Made by a program: the position numbers and the translations under genes. A stretch of DNA of 64,000 nt from Plectrocnemia conspersa (Eukaryota; Arthropoda; Insecta; Trichoptera; Polycentropodidae): NCBI GenBank assembly GCA_009617715.1, contig VTFK01000098.1, positions 372,001 through 436,000 of the forward strand, given 5' to 3'. The notes beneath the pieces were generated by a model. That model was not told the origin of the DNA. It did not search any database and saw only the letters and a program-made list of their open reading frames with translations. Shown here piece after piece: positions 1 through 12,663 of the stretch. How positions within the stretch are numbered: position 1 is the stretch's first letter; every line of letters starts with the position of its first letter.

Positions 1-210
1 CGATCTTCACTCAACGATGATACTCCACAGCGAGACAAAGCAGCCACATAACCTCTTAGACCTGGCTGTGGGGTGGCGCGATAAGATATCGCACCTGATC
101 GATATATCGCCAGCGGAAGCCAGTGACGGCGAATTGGCTGCATTGATTTCATATGCAGTCGCGTTTCCGAACGGCTTCATAGCACTAGTGGACACGTACG
201 ATGTGAAGAG
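1..210 (+). CDS. NAPRT: NAPRT exon (first in window)
   Basis: The frame runs through the window edge (codons from base 2), so the ATG at 17 is internal and not the start. It encodes the segment ending [20 protein letters not shown]. The donor is AAGAG|GTATCC at 210/211. The arginine codon is split (AG|G) with the next exon. The frame stays open to 343, but those residues are read-through of the intron and match nothing in the family. Confidence 0.95.
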
Positions 211-3200
211 GTATCCCATTAACGGCACTGCCCTGCAGCAATGCACTGTGCCACTTGGTAAAGATCATGAAACAAAAAACAGCTACAAGGGTGTTAATTT
301 TTATTCGTACACTGCTGAATTGGTGGATCGTACACTGAGGTAAAGTGAGGATGTCCAACGTGGGGAATTTTTACGCCCAATATTACTTACTTTTATTGTT
401 ATTATTTTTTATCGTTATTATTTTTTGTATCGTCCGATGGGATTTTATGATTACATTAGTTGTTAGTTGCTGTAAGTAGCTTATGTTATAAGAACTCCTG
501 ACACATATTATTGGGTTGCTGTGTAAGCTCGGTCCTCTTTATTTGAGTATTTAAAAATAATTATTATTTTTAATCAAGTTTAACCTTTTACTGTGATTAA
601 AAAAAAAAACAATCAGTTTTAATTACAATTTGAGCGAAAAGATTGAGTGATGTATCCATTCCAAGCGAAATTTTTATTGTAAATTATTTTTAAATTCAAA
701 GCAGTTCTGAAATTTATGTATAATTTGTACAATTATACGTGTTTGTTTCGCCATAGTTTCCAAATCGTCTAAAAGATCTAGTTGAACTCTTTGGATTATT
801 GTGACTGTTTAAATGGACCCAGTTGATACTCGGCGTAGCTCCGCTCTGTGCCGGTTTGGCTGAACTCTCGTTAATCCCAAATCAAAAGCGAAGTGGTGGA
901 TTTATCAAGTACTGGATTGTATGGTGGAAGTAAATTCAGTACACTGTGTCACAAGTCCTTCGCTCTTCCAGTTTTCGAAAATTTGGGGTGGAAACAGATT
1001 ATTTGTTATTGTCTACTAAATATCTAGTTAAGACTATTTGCGTATGATAATTAAAAAAACGTTAGAATTAACAGTTATATAATTTCTATATAATGCGGGT
1101 TTGATTATCTGTAGGCGCATTCCATTGTATTTGGCACCGACCGTTCGCATTATGCAGGTAGTGTCAGTCCTTTTTGCAAGTACTTCAAACTGTTTAATGA
1201 ATGTTCGCTAAGCATGCATTTATATAATGCCGACAAAAAAAATAAAGCAATTAGTTTTATAGGCTTTTACTAAGTCTATTTGGCAAATTTCGTCGTAACA
1301 ATCACGGTGGTCCTGACAATCTTAAATAAAAAATTATAGCACTATGTAGCGACATAAATTTATAAGTGAAAATATCCTTATATAATTTTTTCTCATAGAG
1401 TAAATTAATAAAAATATTTAGATTAGGTTTTCTTAGATTTTCCTGATCTCACGAATTAAATATTGTGATGAATAATTAAAATAAAATCGAGCAACGTCAT
1501 GCATATTAGATGTTTTGTGTGTATTGAGCTAAAGCCTGTTATTTTATTTTACGAAAGATTTACAATAAATATACTATTGAATGTTAAAAAAATAGAAGAA
1601 AAATCTAAGGCGTTGAAGACACAATATAGCTATGTATTTTAAACAAAATGTCCATTATTAAATGGTATAAATTGGAAGGTTTTGGATGAAAATCCAACAT
1701 AAATACTTGTTTTTAATTTCTATATTTTCTGTGAGATCGGAATCAGTATATTAGTTTTGATAACTTTGGATTCGTACCTATCTAAATCTCATAGATGAAT
1801 ATCAAAGTGATTAAATAAAATAGAAGAGGCGAATAATGAGCCATGAAAGCATAGATAAAAAAATATGAATAAACAAGGTCTTTTCGCTGAAGTGTCAATA
1901 ATTAAAATCTGTTTTTTTGTAATTATGACAGGATGTAGACTTAGTTTAAGATAAAATTATTTCATTGAACGAACGGGATAGTGTTTATCTAGCAGCCCAA
2001 TGTTACATACAACGAGTCATCGGCGTAATTGTTATTTGTTTTTTGAATGTCATTTCTGTGGAGTACGCATACTCTCCGACTTACATCACTCACACCACTT
2101 TTACTTCGATCCTTCCGCTTTCTTTTTACATGATACTTGCACACTAAAATACATACTTGTCATCCATTAATCTGTCGCATAATCGAGTAGTATTCGAATG
2201 ACTGGCAACAAAATGTAATCAAGAAAATGTCCAGTGGGTTGTGACGAGCAATTCAATTATTTATATGCATACCCATACTAAAGAGTCATTTAATACGCAG
2301 GTCTTTCGTCTTCGCAGATCACCATAAACGTTTGTGATATCAGCTTGGTGTGAAATCTCACATTTATATATATTCATATATAAAACCAAACACTTTTATT
2401 ATTATTATTATTATTGTTATCTAAAATAGTTTTGTCCAATGGAGTAGTCATGGTAAAATATATACATAATATATGTATATATATATATATATATATACAT
2501 ACGTATGGCGCATTGCATAAAATAAAAGTTCGCAATATTGGGATTCCACTCACTTTCGCTTCAGCGTCTGATTGCATTGTTTATTGTATTAGTTAGTTAA
2601 TAATGTTTTAAGACGAAAAACAGAGCGGTTTGTACAAATTGTAATTAATACTCACACAGTAGCTGAGTCTTGTGATCTTTATATAGCTTTTCCTTTTTGT
2701 ACGCTATATATGAAATACGATAGAATAATATACGCTTGTAGGTTTATAATTTTTTGTTCACTACTCCATATGACAAGGGATGTTATTGGCATGCCGGAAA
2801 AGTAACATGCACATTATTAACACATACACATCATCCGTATATTAATAATTTAACCGGGGCATGTAACCCTCTGTTGTAGCAATCATTACACGAGCATTGG
2901 TTTTATTAGTCATGTTAGAAAAAACGGCACTTTCATATCATTTATTTCAGTAACATAATAACTATAATTTTATTAAGTTGTGTAGAATGAAAGCGCCACA
3001 GATCTAAATAATCCGATTAATTTGCATAAACAGTTATAAAGAACGAGAATATATGAGTTTTTTATGGCTTATAATAGTAATTATTTATATTTAGAACAAC
3101 GTTAATATTAGTTCTATATAACTGTATTTTTACATATAATATGATGAATCTATTTGATACTATAGTTGCGCCTCAAAAGAGAGATACAACCTTCTATAAA

Positions 3201-5777
3201 TAGATAATCAAAGTGATCCGATATGATACATTAAAATATTTTCATACAAAGTAAGGTATGGGTCTAGTTCGTGGAATCCACTCGAAATGATAATGATGAT
3301 AAAATGCTATATTAACCTGTGGTTCATTCTTTTATTTACATGTATAGATCGTAAGGTGATTCTTCAGAAAGAGTAGACAAATATTCAATCTTTTATTTTG
3401 AAAGAAAATCTTTAATTCACACTACGGAACTAATAGAACATCTTTTCTCTTCGATATATACAAAATTTGATCCAGGGAGGGTGAGATTTATGGAGAACTA
3501 CTAGTAAACATGGATTTGGAATGGATAAGTTTCAATGCAATATAAATTTAAATGGTTTGATTAAGGAGGATGGGTGTTTTAGTTTTGATCTTGGTCCTAA
3601 AGAATAACTGAAAAATTTTATTAAGATCAGTCAAATATTGTTTAATGAGTAAAATTACAGACATTATATTACATACTTATCTTTAGTATTTGTATATGTG
3701 TAGTTTCTTATAATTATTTTTAAACCCAATGTATTGAATCATAAAATACAATATAATCTCTTCTCTTGACTGAATCTTTCTTTTTATATAAAAAAAGAAA
3801 GCGCTGTAAATATCTAGAAAATAATAAGGATACGATAAAAGTTTATATAAAAAAATTATCTTGTGTGCTGTGGTGTAGGCCGGTGCATTGTCTTTGTGAA
3901 GCAGTAGGCGTTATTTTGAATGCTTGCAATTTCCATTCATTAATATTTTATGTTAGACATTTATTTAATATACTAATCGGTATCTTTAAGTTAGTCTTGC
4001 AATATGATTGTCAATTTCTGTCAATTTTTTGCTCTCTTTGTTGGAAATGGCTCATTTTGATAGCAATACACTGATCTGTGTTTGTCTTTGTCTTCTTGAC
4101 TATTTAACGTGATTCGTTTTAAACATCATACTTTTAAAGCTCTGTTTACTTTGTTTTAATTTCTTAAAACTGCCATATTTTAAAGATAACTACATATGCT
4201 ATGAGATGAGCAGAACTTCTTCAATATCTTAAAATTAAATTCCATGTTCAGATTCAACATTTCACAGTACTCGCTTAAATTTGATATTGGAAGCTTGAAA
4301 TATATAATCAAAACTAAAGAATACGAGCACTATCTTTCTTCCGTAACCCAACTATATTATCAAATAGTAAATTAATTTATTAAGATTAATATCGCTAACA
4401 TATATTTATTTATTAAACATGAAATAAACTTTGGTGTGTAAGCAAGATTGATCAATTTCAGGAGTGGCTTGTTGAACTTTTGCGCCGTCGCTTTGGCATT
4501 GAATGACGTCGGTTACAAAGCGGTCGGTATCAGAATCGACAGTGGCGATCTCGCCTATCTGTCCGTTCTCGCCAGGGACACTTTCGAAAAAGTAGCCGAC
4601 AAGCTAAACTTACCGTGGTTTACCAAACTGACTATTGTCGCTTCAAATGACATCAACGAAGATACTATTTTGAGCTTAAATGAGCAAGGACACAAAATTG
4701 ACTGCTTCGGAATTGGCACTCATTTGGGTACGTCATATTTTAAATTGATGTATTGCGTAATCATCGAACGATATCTTAAATATATTTTCATTATAGTCAC
4801 GTGTCAGCGTCAGCCTGCTTTGGGTTGTGTTTATAAGTTGGTCGAAATCAATGGACAACCGAGGATCAAGTTGAGCCAAGACGTCGGAAAAGTGACGATG
4901 CCCGGTCATAAAGAAGTATGTTTATACTATATTGTAAATATTTGTGTAGTATATTATATGATTTTATTTAATATTTTAGGCATATAGACTATACGGTTCT
5001 GATGGACATGCGTTGATCGATCTATTGCAAAGGTCTTCAGAGCCTCCGCCAGAAGTTGGACAGAAGGTGCTCTGCAGACATCCTTTCCAAGAATCCAAAA
5101 GAGCTTATGTTATACCGACGAGGGTAGAGAAGTTGTATAGTGTATGTTTTATATTTGTATCATAATTCATGCTTTTTTGGTTCGTATATGATTTTTGATC
5201 CGTATATATTTTATAATAGGTGTGTTGGGAAAACGGTAATATTTGTACGTCAATGCCACCACTGTCGAAAGTGAGAGAACACGTTCAAGTATCACTAAAG
5301 ACACTCCGTCAGGATATAAAGCGAAATTTGAATCCTACACCGTACAAGGTATATATATTTTTTATTATAAACAGTATCATATCTATTGAGTACAAGTTTT
5401 CTATATGTATTACCCATAGAAAAAAATAATATATTCATAATACCTAATTCTATTTAAAAACTATAATATGTAACAGAATTTAAAATCTCCGTAATCGATG
5501 ATGTGAATAATATTTCTGTATTTATAAAGCCATACATATGATTAAATTAGTTTATGACTGTCAATGTTCAAAATAATAAATAATAAGATATGTGTTTCTG
5601 ACACCAGACCTTCGAATACTACAGTTAAACTTTAACAAATTTCAATATTAGAATAAACAAATTAATATCCAGTTGTGAAAAATACATATTTATTCACAGG
5701 TTGCCGTGAGTGACGATTTGTACAACTTCATCCATGACTTGTGGCTTCAAAATGCGCCGATCGGTGAGCTGTCATGA
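1..5777 (+). CDS. NAPRT: Nicotinate phosphoribosyltransferase, 3' six coding exons (5' partial)
   Basis: The product is the cytosolic enzyme that joins nicotinic acid to PRPP (with ATP) to give nicotinate mononucleotide, the first step of the Preiss-Handler route to NAD. Coding exons are <1-210, 4462-4727, 4797-4915, 4980-5141, 5220-5348 and 5700-5777. Every intron is GT/AG and every junction keeps the frame. The visible part is 320 residues, frame starting at base 2. Motifs seen, numbered in this fragment: SGLLNF at 71-76 just after the first splice join, IDSGDL at 95-100, ASNDINE at 130-136 and the phosphate-loop-like FGIGTH at 152-157, all hallmarks of the eukaryotic NAPRT family. The C-terminus ends APIGELS, as I recall for insect orthologues. 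Roughly the first 40 percent of the protein lies upstream of the window. No frameshift or premature stop is seen, so the gene looks intact. Identification is from remembered family sequence, not a search. Confidence 0.96.
800..1140 (+). repeat. Dispersed repeat family B, copy 1
   Basis: It shares TACTCGGCGTAGCTCCGCT with 36010-36040 and ATTTGTTATTGTCTA followed by AAATATCTAGTTAA with 36185-36215. A later block around 1120 (TTTGGCACCGACC) also occurs at about 30105 in copy 2. It sits inside the NAPRT intron in the same direction as copies 2 and 3. It has no coding potential; it could be a SINE or the end of a longer retroelement, but I see no clear tRNA-type A and B boxes. Confidence 0.7.
2397..2500. 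repeat. Microsatellites (ATT and TA runs)
   Basis: An ATT repeat lies at about 2397-2415 and a nearly pure TA tract at about 2475-2497, both inside the large NAPRT intron. Confidence 0.9.
4462..4727 (+). CDS. NAPRT: NAPRT exon (second in window)
   Basis: The acceptor is TTTCAG|GAGTGG at 4461/4462, which completes the split arginine codon. The donor is CATTTGG|GTACGT at 4727/4728. The exon carries the SGLLNF, IDSGDL, SNDINE and FGIGT motifs and is the catalytic core of the visible protein. Confidence 0.96.
4797..4915 (+). CDS. NAPRT: NAPRT exon (third in window)
   Basis: A 69-base intron (4728-4796) precedes it. The acceptor TTATAG|TCACG joins to form [12 protein letters not shown], the expected family sequence. 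The donor follows GAA at 4915. It encodes the conserved [16 protein letters not shown] stretch. Confidence 0.95.
4980..5141 (+). CDS. NAPRT: NAPRT exon (fourth in window)
   Basis: The acceptor TTTTAG|GCATAT is at 4979/4980 and the donor AGT|GTATGT at 5141/5142. The length is exactly 54 codons. It encodes [19 protein letters not shown] and the [17 protein letters not shown] segment. Confidence 0.95.
5220..5348 (+). CDS. NAPRT: NAPRT exon (fifth in window)
   Basis: The acceptor AATAG|GTGTGTTGG is at 5219/5220 and the donor AAG|GTATAT at 5348/5349. It is 43 codons, phase 0 at both ends, and encodes [18 protein letters not shown] and then NPTPYK. Confidence 0.95.
5700..5777 (+). CDS. NAPRT: NAPRT terminal coding exon
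   Basis: The acceptor CACAG|GTTGCC is at 5699/5700. It encodes [20 protein letters not shown] and the end IGELS, then TGA at 5775-5777. The preceding intron is 5349-5699. Confidence 0.95.
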   Translation, partial: VAVSDDLYNFIHDLWLQNAPIGELS

Positions 5778-5925
5778 GCCGACAGCGACTATACCATCTG
5801 AGGAATCACTTTTGCTAAAACAAATTAAGCGAATTGCTAACGTTTGCTATGCATCAAAATTCCAATTGTGGGTTATTGCAGACGATTGATTATAAATAAA
5901 TATATTTTGTGACAGTTGGGAATTG
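5778..5925 (+). terminator. NAPRT: NAPRT 3' untranslated region with poly(A) signal
   Basis: After the TGA, an AATAAA hexamer lies at 5895-5900, about 118 bases downstream, followed by T-rich sequence and a TGTGAC stretch. This is the most likely cleavage and polyadenylation signal. Further A/T-rich hexamer variants near 5950 could be used instead. The cleavage point is inferred. Confidence 0.6.
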
Positions 5926-8138
5926 ATTAAACGATCGATTTGTATATGTATAATAAAAATACATACATATATATATATTCGGACATTGTGTGTGAACATA
6001 TTTATTTATACATGTACATATTTGCATGTCTATTTATATATTATAATAGTATAATATATAATTTACTACTGCTTATATGAATAGATATACTTTGAATGTT
6101 GCATCAGGGTGAGCGGCTGTATCGTTACGAAAATGCATCGATATGATTGATGTTCTTTCGACGAAAGACAATGAAGTTCCTAGAACGATTGTAATCAATT
6201 GGAAGAATTAATAAGCTGGTTAATTGTTATTGTGTTTTAATTATGTGCCATGTGGCTTTTAAATGATATATATTATTTTGACATATCAAATGTTTAACAC
6301 TGTTATCTCACTTAGAAAATTATTGACGTTATTAAAATTTTATTTATTTAACAAAGTACTTACATACATTGATATGTAAAACATTTGACTCGTATGTTTG
6401 TGTAGCATAATATATGGACGTTTTGAGTTTTATAGAACTTTTTCAATAGATTATAATTGTATAGCTGGTGTACGCTCAAAAATATAACTTTCACGCTTGT
6501 CATATTTATATTTATGATCAGATATATAATATGTATATGTATATGTATACATATATAAATGTCACCATTGATGCACAACTTTTCTTTCAATATACATGAG
6601 TTTAAGAATATTTTTTTTCTATACTTTATATGCATCGGATTGGATGCATGTAATTAATTTAATTATTATTAAAAGACCATTTTTAGGTCCTCTGCCATGG
6701 CATAGTGATTTTATACAAAAGTATATAAAAACATTAGGAAGTAATTTATAACATATTTTGAATAAGGCATAGACCTAATTTTTAGCAAAGGGTATGCATT
6801 TTTAGTTTAATGTCTTAGTATTTTTTAATTTGTTTATAAAGCCACTTTCTTCAAGTGAATCTCAGTTTATATTATTTATATTTTTTATATATTTTTATAA
6901 CAAGAATTTTGTATTTTTTTATGACAATTTTCTTTTTTAATTTTGTTATTAGATATTAATCATTTTTAATTCTCATTCCTTTCGTAGTTTATGCTTTTAA
7001 AATAAACATATACAGTTTAAAATTTTCATAACTTTTACAATATAAGCGTAAATACATAACAGTGTTCAGAGTCTGTTTTTAACTTATAAATTAGTAATTT
7101 ACAAAAGACGGAATAATTTCACGTCCACTTATAAAAAGTGCCTTCAATTTATTACGAAATTTTACTTGTGCCCATTGATCTTATTCCGAAGTAGTGCAAG
7201 AGATTTTATGGGACCATTTTTTGTTACTTTGTACACTGCTATATTGGACGCGGTATGTAAAAAGATGTGCTACTACTTTTAGTACGATTCGTTATCAGAG
7301 TAATTAGTTTTGAGATAAAATGTTTAGCACGCGTAGTAATAGTACTCGGATTTAAGTACTAGTCACAAAAAAATGATGATGGAAACTATGCTTTACCTGT
7401 TTTTAAATTGTATGTTTAGTTTATTTGGTTAAATAAAATTTGTCACATTATTAATGTTTTTTCTTTTTTACTCTTCCTTTGGACACATTTATTTTGAAAT
7501 AGTAATTTTACTATATTTCTCAGTTATTAGGTATTAAAGATGCAATTAAGGAAAAATCAATTATTTTATAAAAATAATTGTGGTCACCTGGTGTGAGTTT
7601 GGATGAACTCATAAAGTATCTTAAGTCGGGAGTATCTTAGATTTTATAGATAGAGAAGGTGCATTTTATACTCTCGACCCTTGGGTCAATGTGACGATTT
7701 GGGAGGCGTTATCAATTAATAGAAGATGAGATAGGGCGATACTTCAGGGTACTAACTTCTAGAAGGCGGCAATTTTACGGCTTTAAATATTGCATCAAAA
7801 TATACATGAAAAAAGGCAAACAGAAATTTTAAAGACCACTTAAACGAAACTGTACAATAAAATTTGTGTGGCGAAAAAGCGTAAATTTCTACGAAACGGA
7901 AATATGACGATTTAGGACAGGCCCCGATTTAGGACAGGCTCCACCAGGACAGGCCCCGGATAAAGGAAACAAGTTTTTTTTGGGAACAGGTGAGAAATAA
8001 TAACTCAAACATTGTTCCCAAGTTGTCGTATTGTTGACATTTATAAATGTTTCTTGACATAGTTTTTTGGGATTTGAACTTTGTGTGTTTGTATCAAGTC
8101 GGAAGATCAATACTTTAAGGTTTGGTAACTCTAAGGGG
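5926..8138. other. AT-rich intergenic DNA
   Basis: No supportable gene. It contains a TATG/TA microsatellite at about 6525-6558 and long runs of A and T. A moderately balanced patch at 7600-8130 has a short CAGGCCCC(A)GGA duplication (7918-7960) but no convincing coding frame. Confidence 0.7.
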
Positions 8139-8827
8139 TGTGACTTCGCAGCCACTATGACGCAGGTAAAAACTTGAGAGAATTTTATTAGATTATATTA
8201 CATATTGTGACAGACTATGAATGGCGAGAAGTTTTTTCTGAACAGTGTTGGAGAAGCTGATGCAGGGATGATGTCGGTGGAAAATCCTCAGAGGTCTTGT
8301 AGGTGGCGTGGCAGCGACAGTATAGTGGAAGATCCCTCGCTGTTACGGTGCTTGAATGGTGTAGTTTCTCTCAGGATGTGAGCACCCATGACAGTATGTT
8401 GTCTGCAGGCGGGCGGACGTCTGCTAGTATCTTCGAGTGTCTGCCGGATTCTGCCAGGTGACTGCTTGTGACTGCCCTTATGTATTAAGGCTGCAAAGCT
8501 TGCTCACAATCACAATCATGCAGCGTTCATCCAGCCAACCGCTGCTCTCGCTTCTTAGAAAAATGAAATAAGAGGTTGACGAATTGTGTAACGTAATGTT
8601 TCTTCCGGTGATATATTGTTTCCCGTGACCGTTTCATAACAAAGAAATATACATTCAATGCACCAGAGAATCCTTGTGTGTTATTTACGAGGGAAGCCTT
8701 TAGTTAAGGTCGTAACGAGAGGCTTTGTGTAATTGCACTATTGTTAAAAAATCATTTTTGGTCACAGCAATTACGCGAGTTTCAAGAATAGGATCATTTA
8801 CAAACGAGTGCTCTGTGTGGTCTGCCA
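8139..8827 (+). repeat. Dispersed repeat family A, copy 1
   Basis: This is a roughly 690-base repeat beginning TGTGACTTCGCAGCC and ending near CTCTGTGTGGTC. The same ordered blocks occur at 39310-39836 and 52085-52797: GATGATGTC, GGCAGCGAC, AATCACAATCATGCAGC, ATTCAATGCACC and TGTGTTATTT. GC is above the local background. The size, the TG start and the absence of a protein would fit a solo LTR, but I see no target-site duplication, so the class is undecided. Confidence 0.8.
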
Positions 8828-10870
8828 TAGTTTTAATAATTTTAATACTAAAAAAATGAAATTCATTAAAAAAAAATTATAGTAGATGGGAATACTAGAC
8901 TAATAGAAATAATAATTAGTAATAATATAAATATTTAAATAAAATAAGAAACAGCAGAAAAAAATAATTAAGAAAATCAGTAAGAAACATTTAAACAAAA
9001 CACATGAATAATCAAGAATATGCGGTGACCAGACGTTATCCTTTGGTGAGGGTTGTCCTCCTTTGAGGAGGATTGTCCTGATTTGAAAAGGTTTGTCCTT
9101 CTTTGCCCTTGAACAAAAAATTCCGAAATATCATTTTTTAACTCCCATAACAATTTAACCTTATTTGTCCTCTTCGAACAAAATTTGTTACACGGTAAAA
9201 ATTCCTACAGTAAGATGTCCACAAGGAAGCGGATAGACCGTGGATCAATTATTTAAGAAAATTGAATAATAAATTAAAAAAATAAGACATTTCAATTGCG
9301 TTATTTAAAATATGATGCATTATTAATTAGTATTTTTTTTTACAGATAGATGGCAGTACTAACATATGGAACGTAAAGATTTAAAATTGTTTAAACGTAA
9401 TATTCATATCCTAAACGGGGGAACACGTCTCGTAACACTGTGCCCTAATTCTGATTTGATTGATTGACCAGATTGATTCGATTACAGGTTTCAGATCATC
9501 AAATTCTCATTAGAGTCTTATTGCTAATGAATAATTCAAACGATCGTTCAACGTCTTTGTCATATATTGACGATTGATTCATAATTTATATATATTTAAT
9601 CAATACGTTGTATATTTTCTTATCAGAATACAATTAATTATCACAATGTCGCATTGCATGCTAAAAAATATAAGGATTGGGAAGAGAAAACTTAAACTCT
9701 CTCTACAAAGGCTGTTTACTATCATTTTTTTGTTACTTTGCCCTTATAATATGATTAAAAAGGTTTAGCATGGTGATACCTAGATGGGAACAAAGATTAA
9801 CAAACACTGTTTTCAAATATATCAGTGATTCTCAGTAAGAAGACATTATTCCATAGCAAATCGACCCTTAGTTCACTTACTAATCAAAGATGACCAGGAG
9901 GGAAATTATTTATTTAATTAAATAAAACAAAATAGCCACTGAAAAAACTAATCTGAACTGAGATTCTCACGCCAAAAAATAAATAAAATCCCATTATCAA
10001 TAAATAAATTGAATTTTTTTATTAAAAATATGATAACATAATTCATTCCATTATATCTATACCTTAAATTAGATCCATAATTACTCCAATTAAGCGAAAA
10101 GTATCGATATAACGGCAAGAGATTCAATTCAATACCTCAATACACTATTTTTTCACTCTTAATCCTTTGAATTTCAGCTTTACATCAAAGTAAATTATAT
10201 TGATATTTGCTTGATGTTTCAAATGAAAAATTGATTTTAATAATCAATGTCTTCTTCTCGCAGTCATCAGTGTATTTTTAACTACACTATATAATTATTA
10301 ACCACAAGTTGAAATCACATCAATAAATCATAATATAAATTTAATCAATAATGCTTTTTATGTTTATTTTTTTTTAAATATTCTCTTTAATATTGTAATA
10401 TAAAAATCTCTGAATTTTAAGAGTGTAAGTATATTTTATTACTTTTTCTGAATTTATATGAATAATAGCCGTTGAAAATATCATACAAAGTACACTCGTG
10501 TCTCATGTGGATAGACATTAAATGTCACACAGTGAGGGTGAGTTCAATTCATGCATAGAATGGGGTGAGTCCAAAATGTGCCATTTTAATGGCAGACAGA
10601 GGGGTTGCACTGTAACAATTTTTTTTATGTGTTTAATTTGGAGCCACGTACATTTTATCATAAAAAATGATATCAAATCAGTCGATAACGTCCCTACGTT
10701 TGTGATAAACATACATTTTGAAGTGTAATTGAAAGTTGTTCTTATATAATTTTAAGAATCATAACTACATTGTTATTTAAAACACTTGAAAGCTCTCAGC
10801 TCTGTGTGAGTATGACCCTAGTATGACCCTTCATTATATTTTATGTCCTTTATGTTCTGCCTCTTGAAAT
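8828..10870. other. AT-rich intergenic DNA with a possible transposon end
   Basis: No gene. At about 9023-9115 a GGTGACCAGACG sequence is followed by three degenerate units around TTGTCCT..TTTGA. That pattern reminds me of the ends of some hAT elements, but no partner end is visible. The rest is AT-rich and featureless. Confidence 0.5.
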
Positions 10871-10873
10871 AAA

Positions 10874-10915
10874 GCAGGGGCGTAACTAAGACAAAAAAAG
10901 GGTCCGAAGTGTAGA
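10874..10915. mobile_element. Possible DNA-transposon end
   Basis: CAGGGGCGTAACTAAG at 10874 is a start commonly seen at the ends of hAT-type and related elements in insects. No matching inverted end was found nearby, so it is at best a fragment. Confidence 0.35.
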
Positions 10916-12660
10916 GTTGCTCTACTTTATCTTCACAGAGAAAGAGTGCCAAATAATAGTACACAGAAAATGTTAATATTCTTTCTATATTTGTATCAAA
11001 AGTTTATTTTTCTGAACGTCTAAAATTTATATTGTAGACATTGTTATTCTTAGCTTGTCTTGTTGGGTTGATATTTCGAAATGTTTGTTTTGAGCTGAAT
11101 CTAATATAATCCCTCTAAATAGGTCAAAGACTTATTAGAATGAATAATGTATCAGTTCTTCTAATTTTTATGCTGTTACGATATTTATATAGTATGTATG
11201 TAATTTCGCATTTTTGTTTGCGTAGCAAATATTAAAAAAAAAACTATTTTAACATATTAATGTTACTGTATAATTACACGACTATTTTTATATTACATAT
11301 TTATATTAAATTACTTTAATATATACGATGTGTCATTATAAAAATGCAATATTTAAAATAGTGATATAATGTTTTTGTTAAATTTTCCTTTTTATGCTTA
11401 CACGAAAGACATACATACATATTTATTAAAACTAAAATTTTTCCTACAACTATTCTACTAAAATATATAAACTAACAATGGTAATCAAAAAAATTAAAGT
11501 AATTAAAACGTATATATTTAGAAAATTTGTAAATGTAGACGTTTTAAATTTATAATTTGAATGTATCAAATTGTAACCGCAGAATGAGTTATTTTTTACT
11601 CATGTGGAATTTCATAAATAAAAAAAACATTTAAGAAATATTCTATTACTTATGTTTTGGAATATTAATATGATTATATTTTGATTTATCTTACTTTCTA
11701 TTAAACTCCCACTTTACTATGATTAACTAGCAAACCTAACTGCTTATTTTTTGTTAAGTTAAATATTTATTATTATTTTATTTTATTGCTCAAAACGAGT
11801 TAGTGTAGTAGGAAGGTCCGAAAGTTTGAGTTCTGTGACAGATTCTCCTCTACTCACATTCGCCTTAATCGTCATTAATCGCCTTAACCGTATCACAGGA
11901 ACTTCGGATGACATTTCGTATGCGCGTATTTGTGTGAGTATATCCGTTTTCAATTGTCGTTCAACGGATGTGGAGCTAATCAGTTGCGGTGATTCGCAGC
12001 TCGAATTCAATTTGATCTCAAAAAACCCGACTCGTACGCTCACATTGACTGGAGATTTCCCATTTTACTTATGATAGGCGTTTATTATACGACGAGCGGT
12101 CGTACGGCGTAAATTTATTTATATATGGACTCTGCGTGTTTATTTTCGTTGGATTTATTGTCTCTGCGTGGGCGAAAACGACCGGGATTAGATTATACAT
12201 GGTATGATAGTTTTGCATACACGTAGCTCGAGATGCAATTGGTTTCAGCTCGGAAAATGCCGTTATGAAAAGCTCTTCGTGAAAGAATATCGTTCCACTT
12301 GGTTAGTTCGCTCTGTGTTCGAAAGCTGGTGTATGAGGATAAGGTGTATTATGTAAAGTATGGGATAAATCTTAAAAGCAACGGACGAATCTTGGGAAAT
12401 GCTGGGATTTTTAAACATGATTTAACGTAGGCATGTCAAATACGCAGTTGGATAATCTAATATTAAAATTCTCTATGCGCGTCCGCTGTAGTTAATATAT
12501 GTATATAAAATTGGGCGGAACTACTGCATTATTAGTCGGCACCGTGTTATGTTAAAAAAAATAAGTTCTACTAATTCGGGTTCGAGCAAACATTCGAATT
12601 AACGTCACACTGGCTTAGATTTTTATTTTATAGTTGAATTTATAGAACTGTTCTTTTGTT
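10916..12660. other. Intergenic DNA, with a balanced-composition patch
   Basis: 10916-11790 is very AT-rich and empty. 11800-12240 has more even base composition and open frames on both strands over the same bases (11783-12043 minus, 11826-12074 plus). Neither resembles a known family. It could be a conserved regulatory element or an old exon, but nothing here proves either. Confidence 0.4.
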
Positions 12661-12663
12661 TTT

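Larger units (their letters stand above)
211..4461 (+). other. Large NAPRT intron
   Basis: This is a 4.25 kb GT/AG intron of strongly AT-rich sequence. It holds a family B dispersed repeat at about 800-1140, an ATT trinucleotide run at about 2397-2415 and a TA dinucleotide run at 2475-2500. Short open frames in it (for example 3766-4074) are low-complexity and match no family I know. It is about ten times longer than the other visible introns, in keeping with repeat insertion. Confidence 0.9.

Noticed and set aside
17..343. A 108-codon frame beginning with ATG at 17
   Set aside because: Only 1-210 is coding. The ATG is internal to NAPRT and the last 44 codons are intron read-through past a clear GT donor.
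4448..4987. A continuous 179-codon frame across three NAPRT exons
   Set aside because: It includes two intron sequences translated by chance; splice sites at 4727/4797 and 4915/4980 restore the family sequence exactly.
12570..12600. GGGTTCGAGCAAACATTCGAA as a tRNA B-box
   Set aside because: No A-box or cloverleaf could be built around it.
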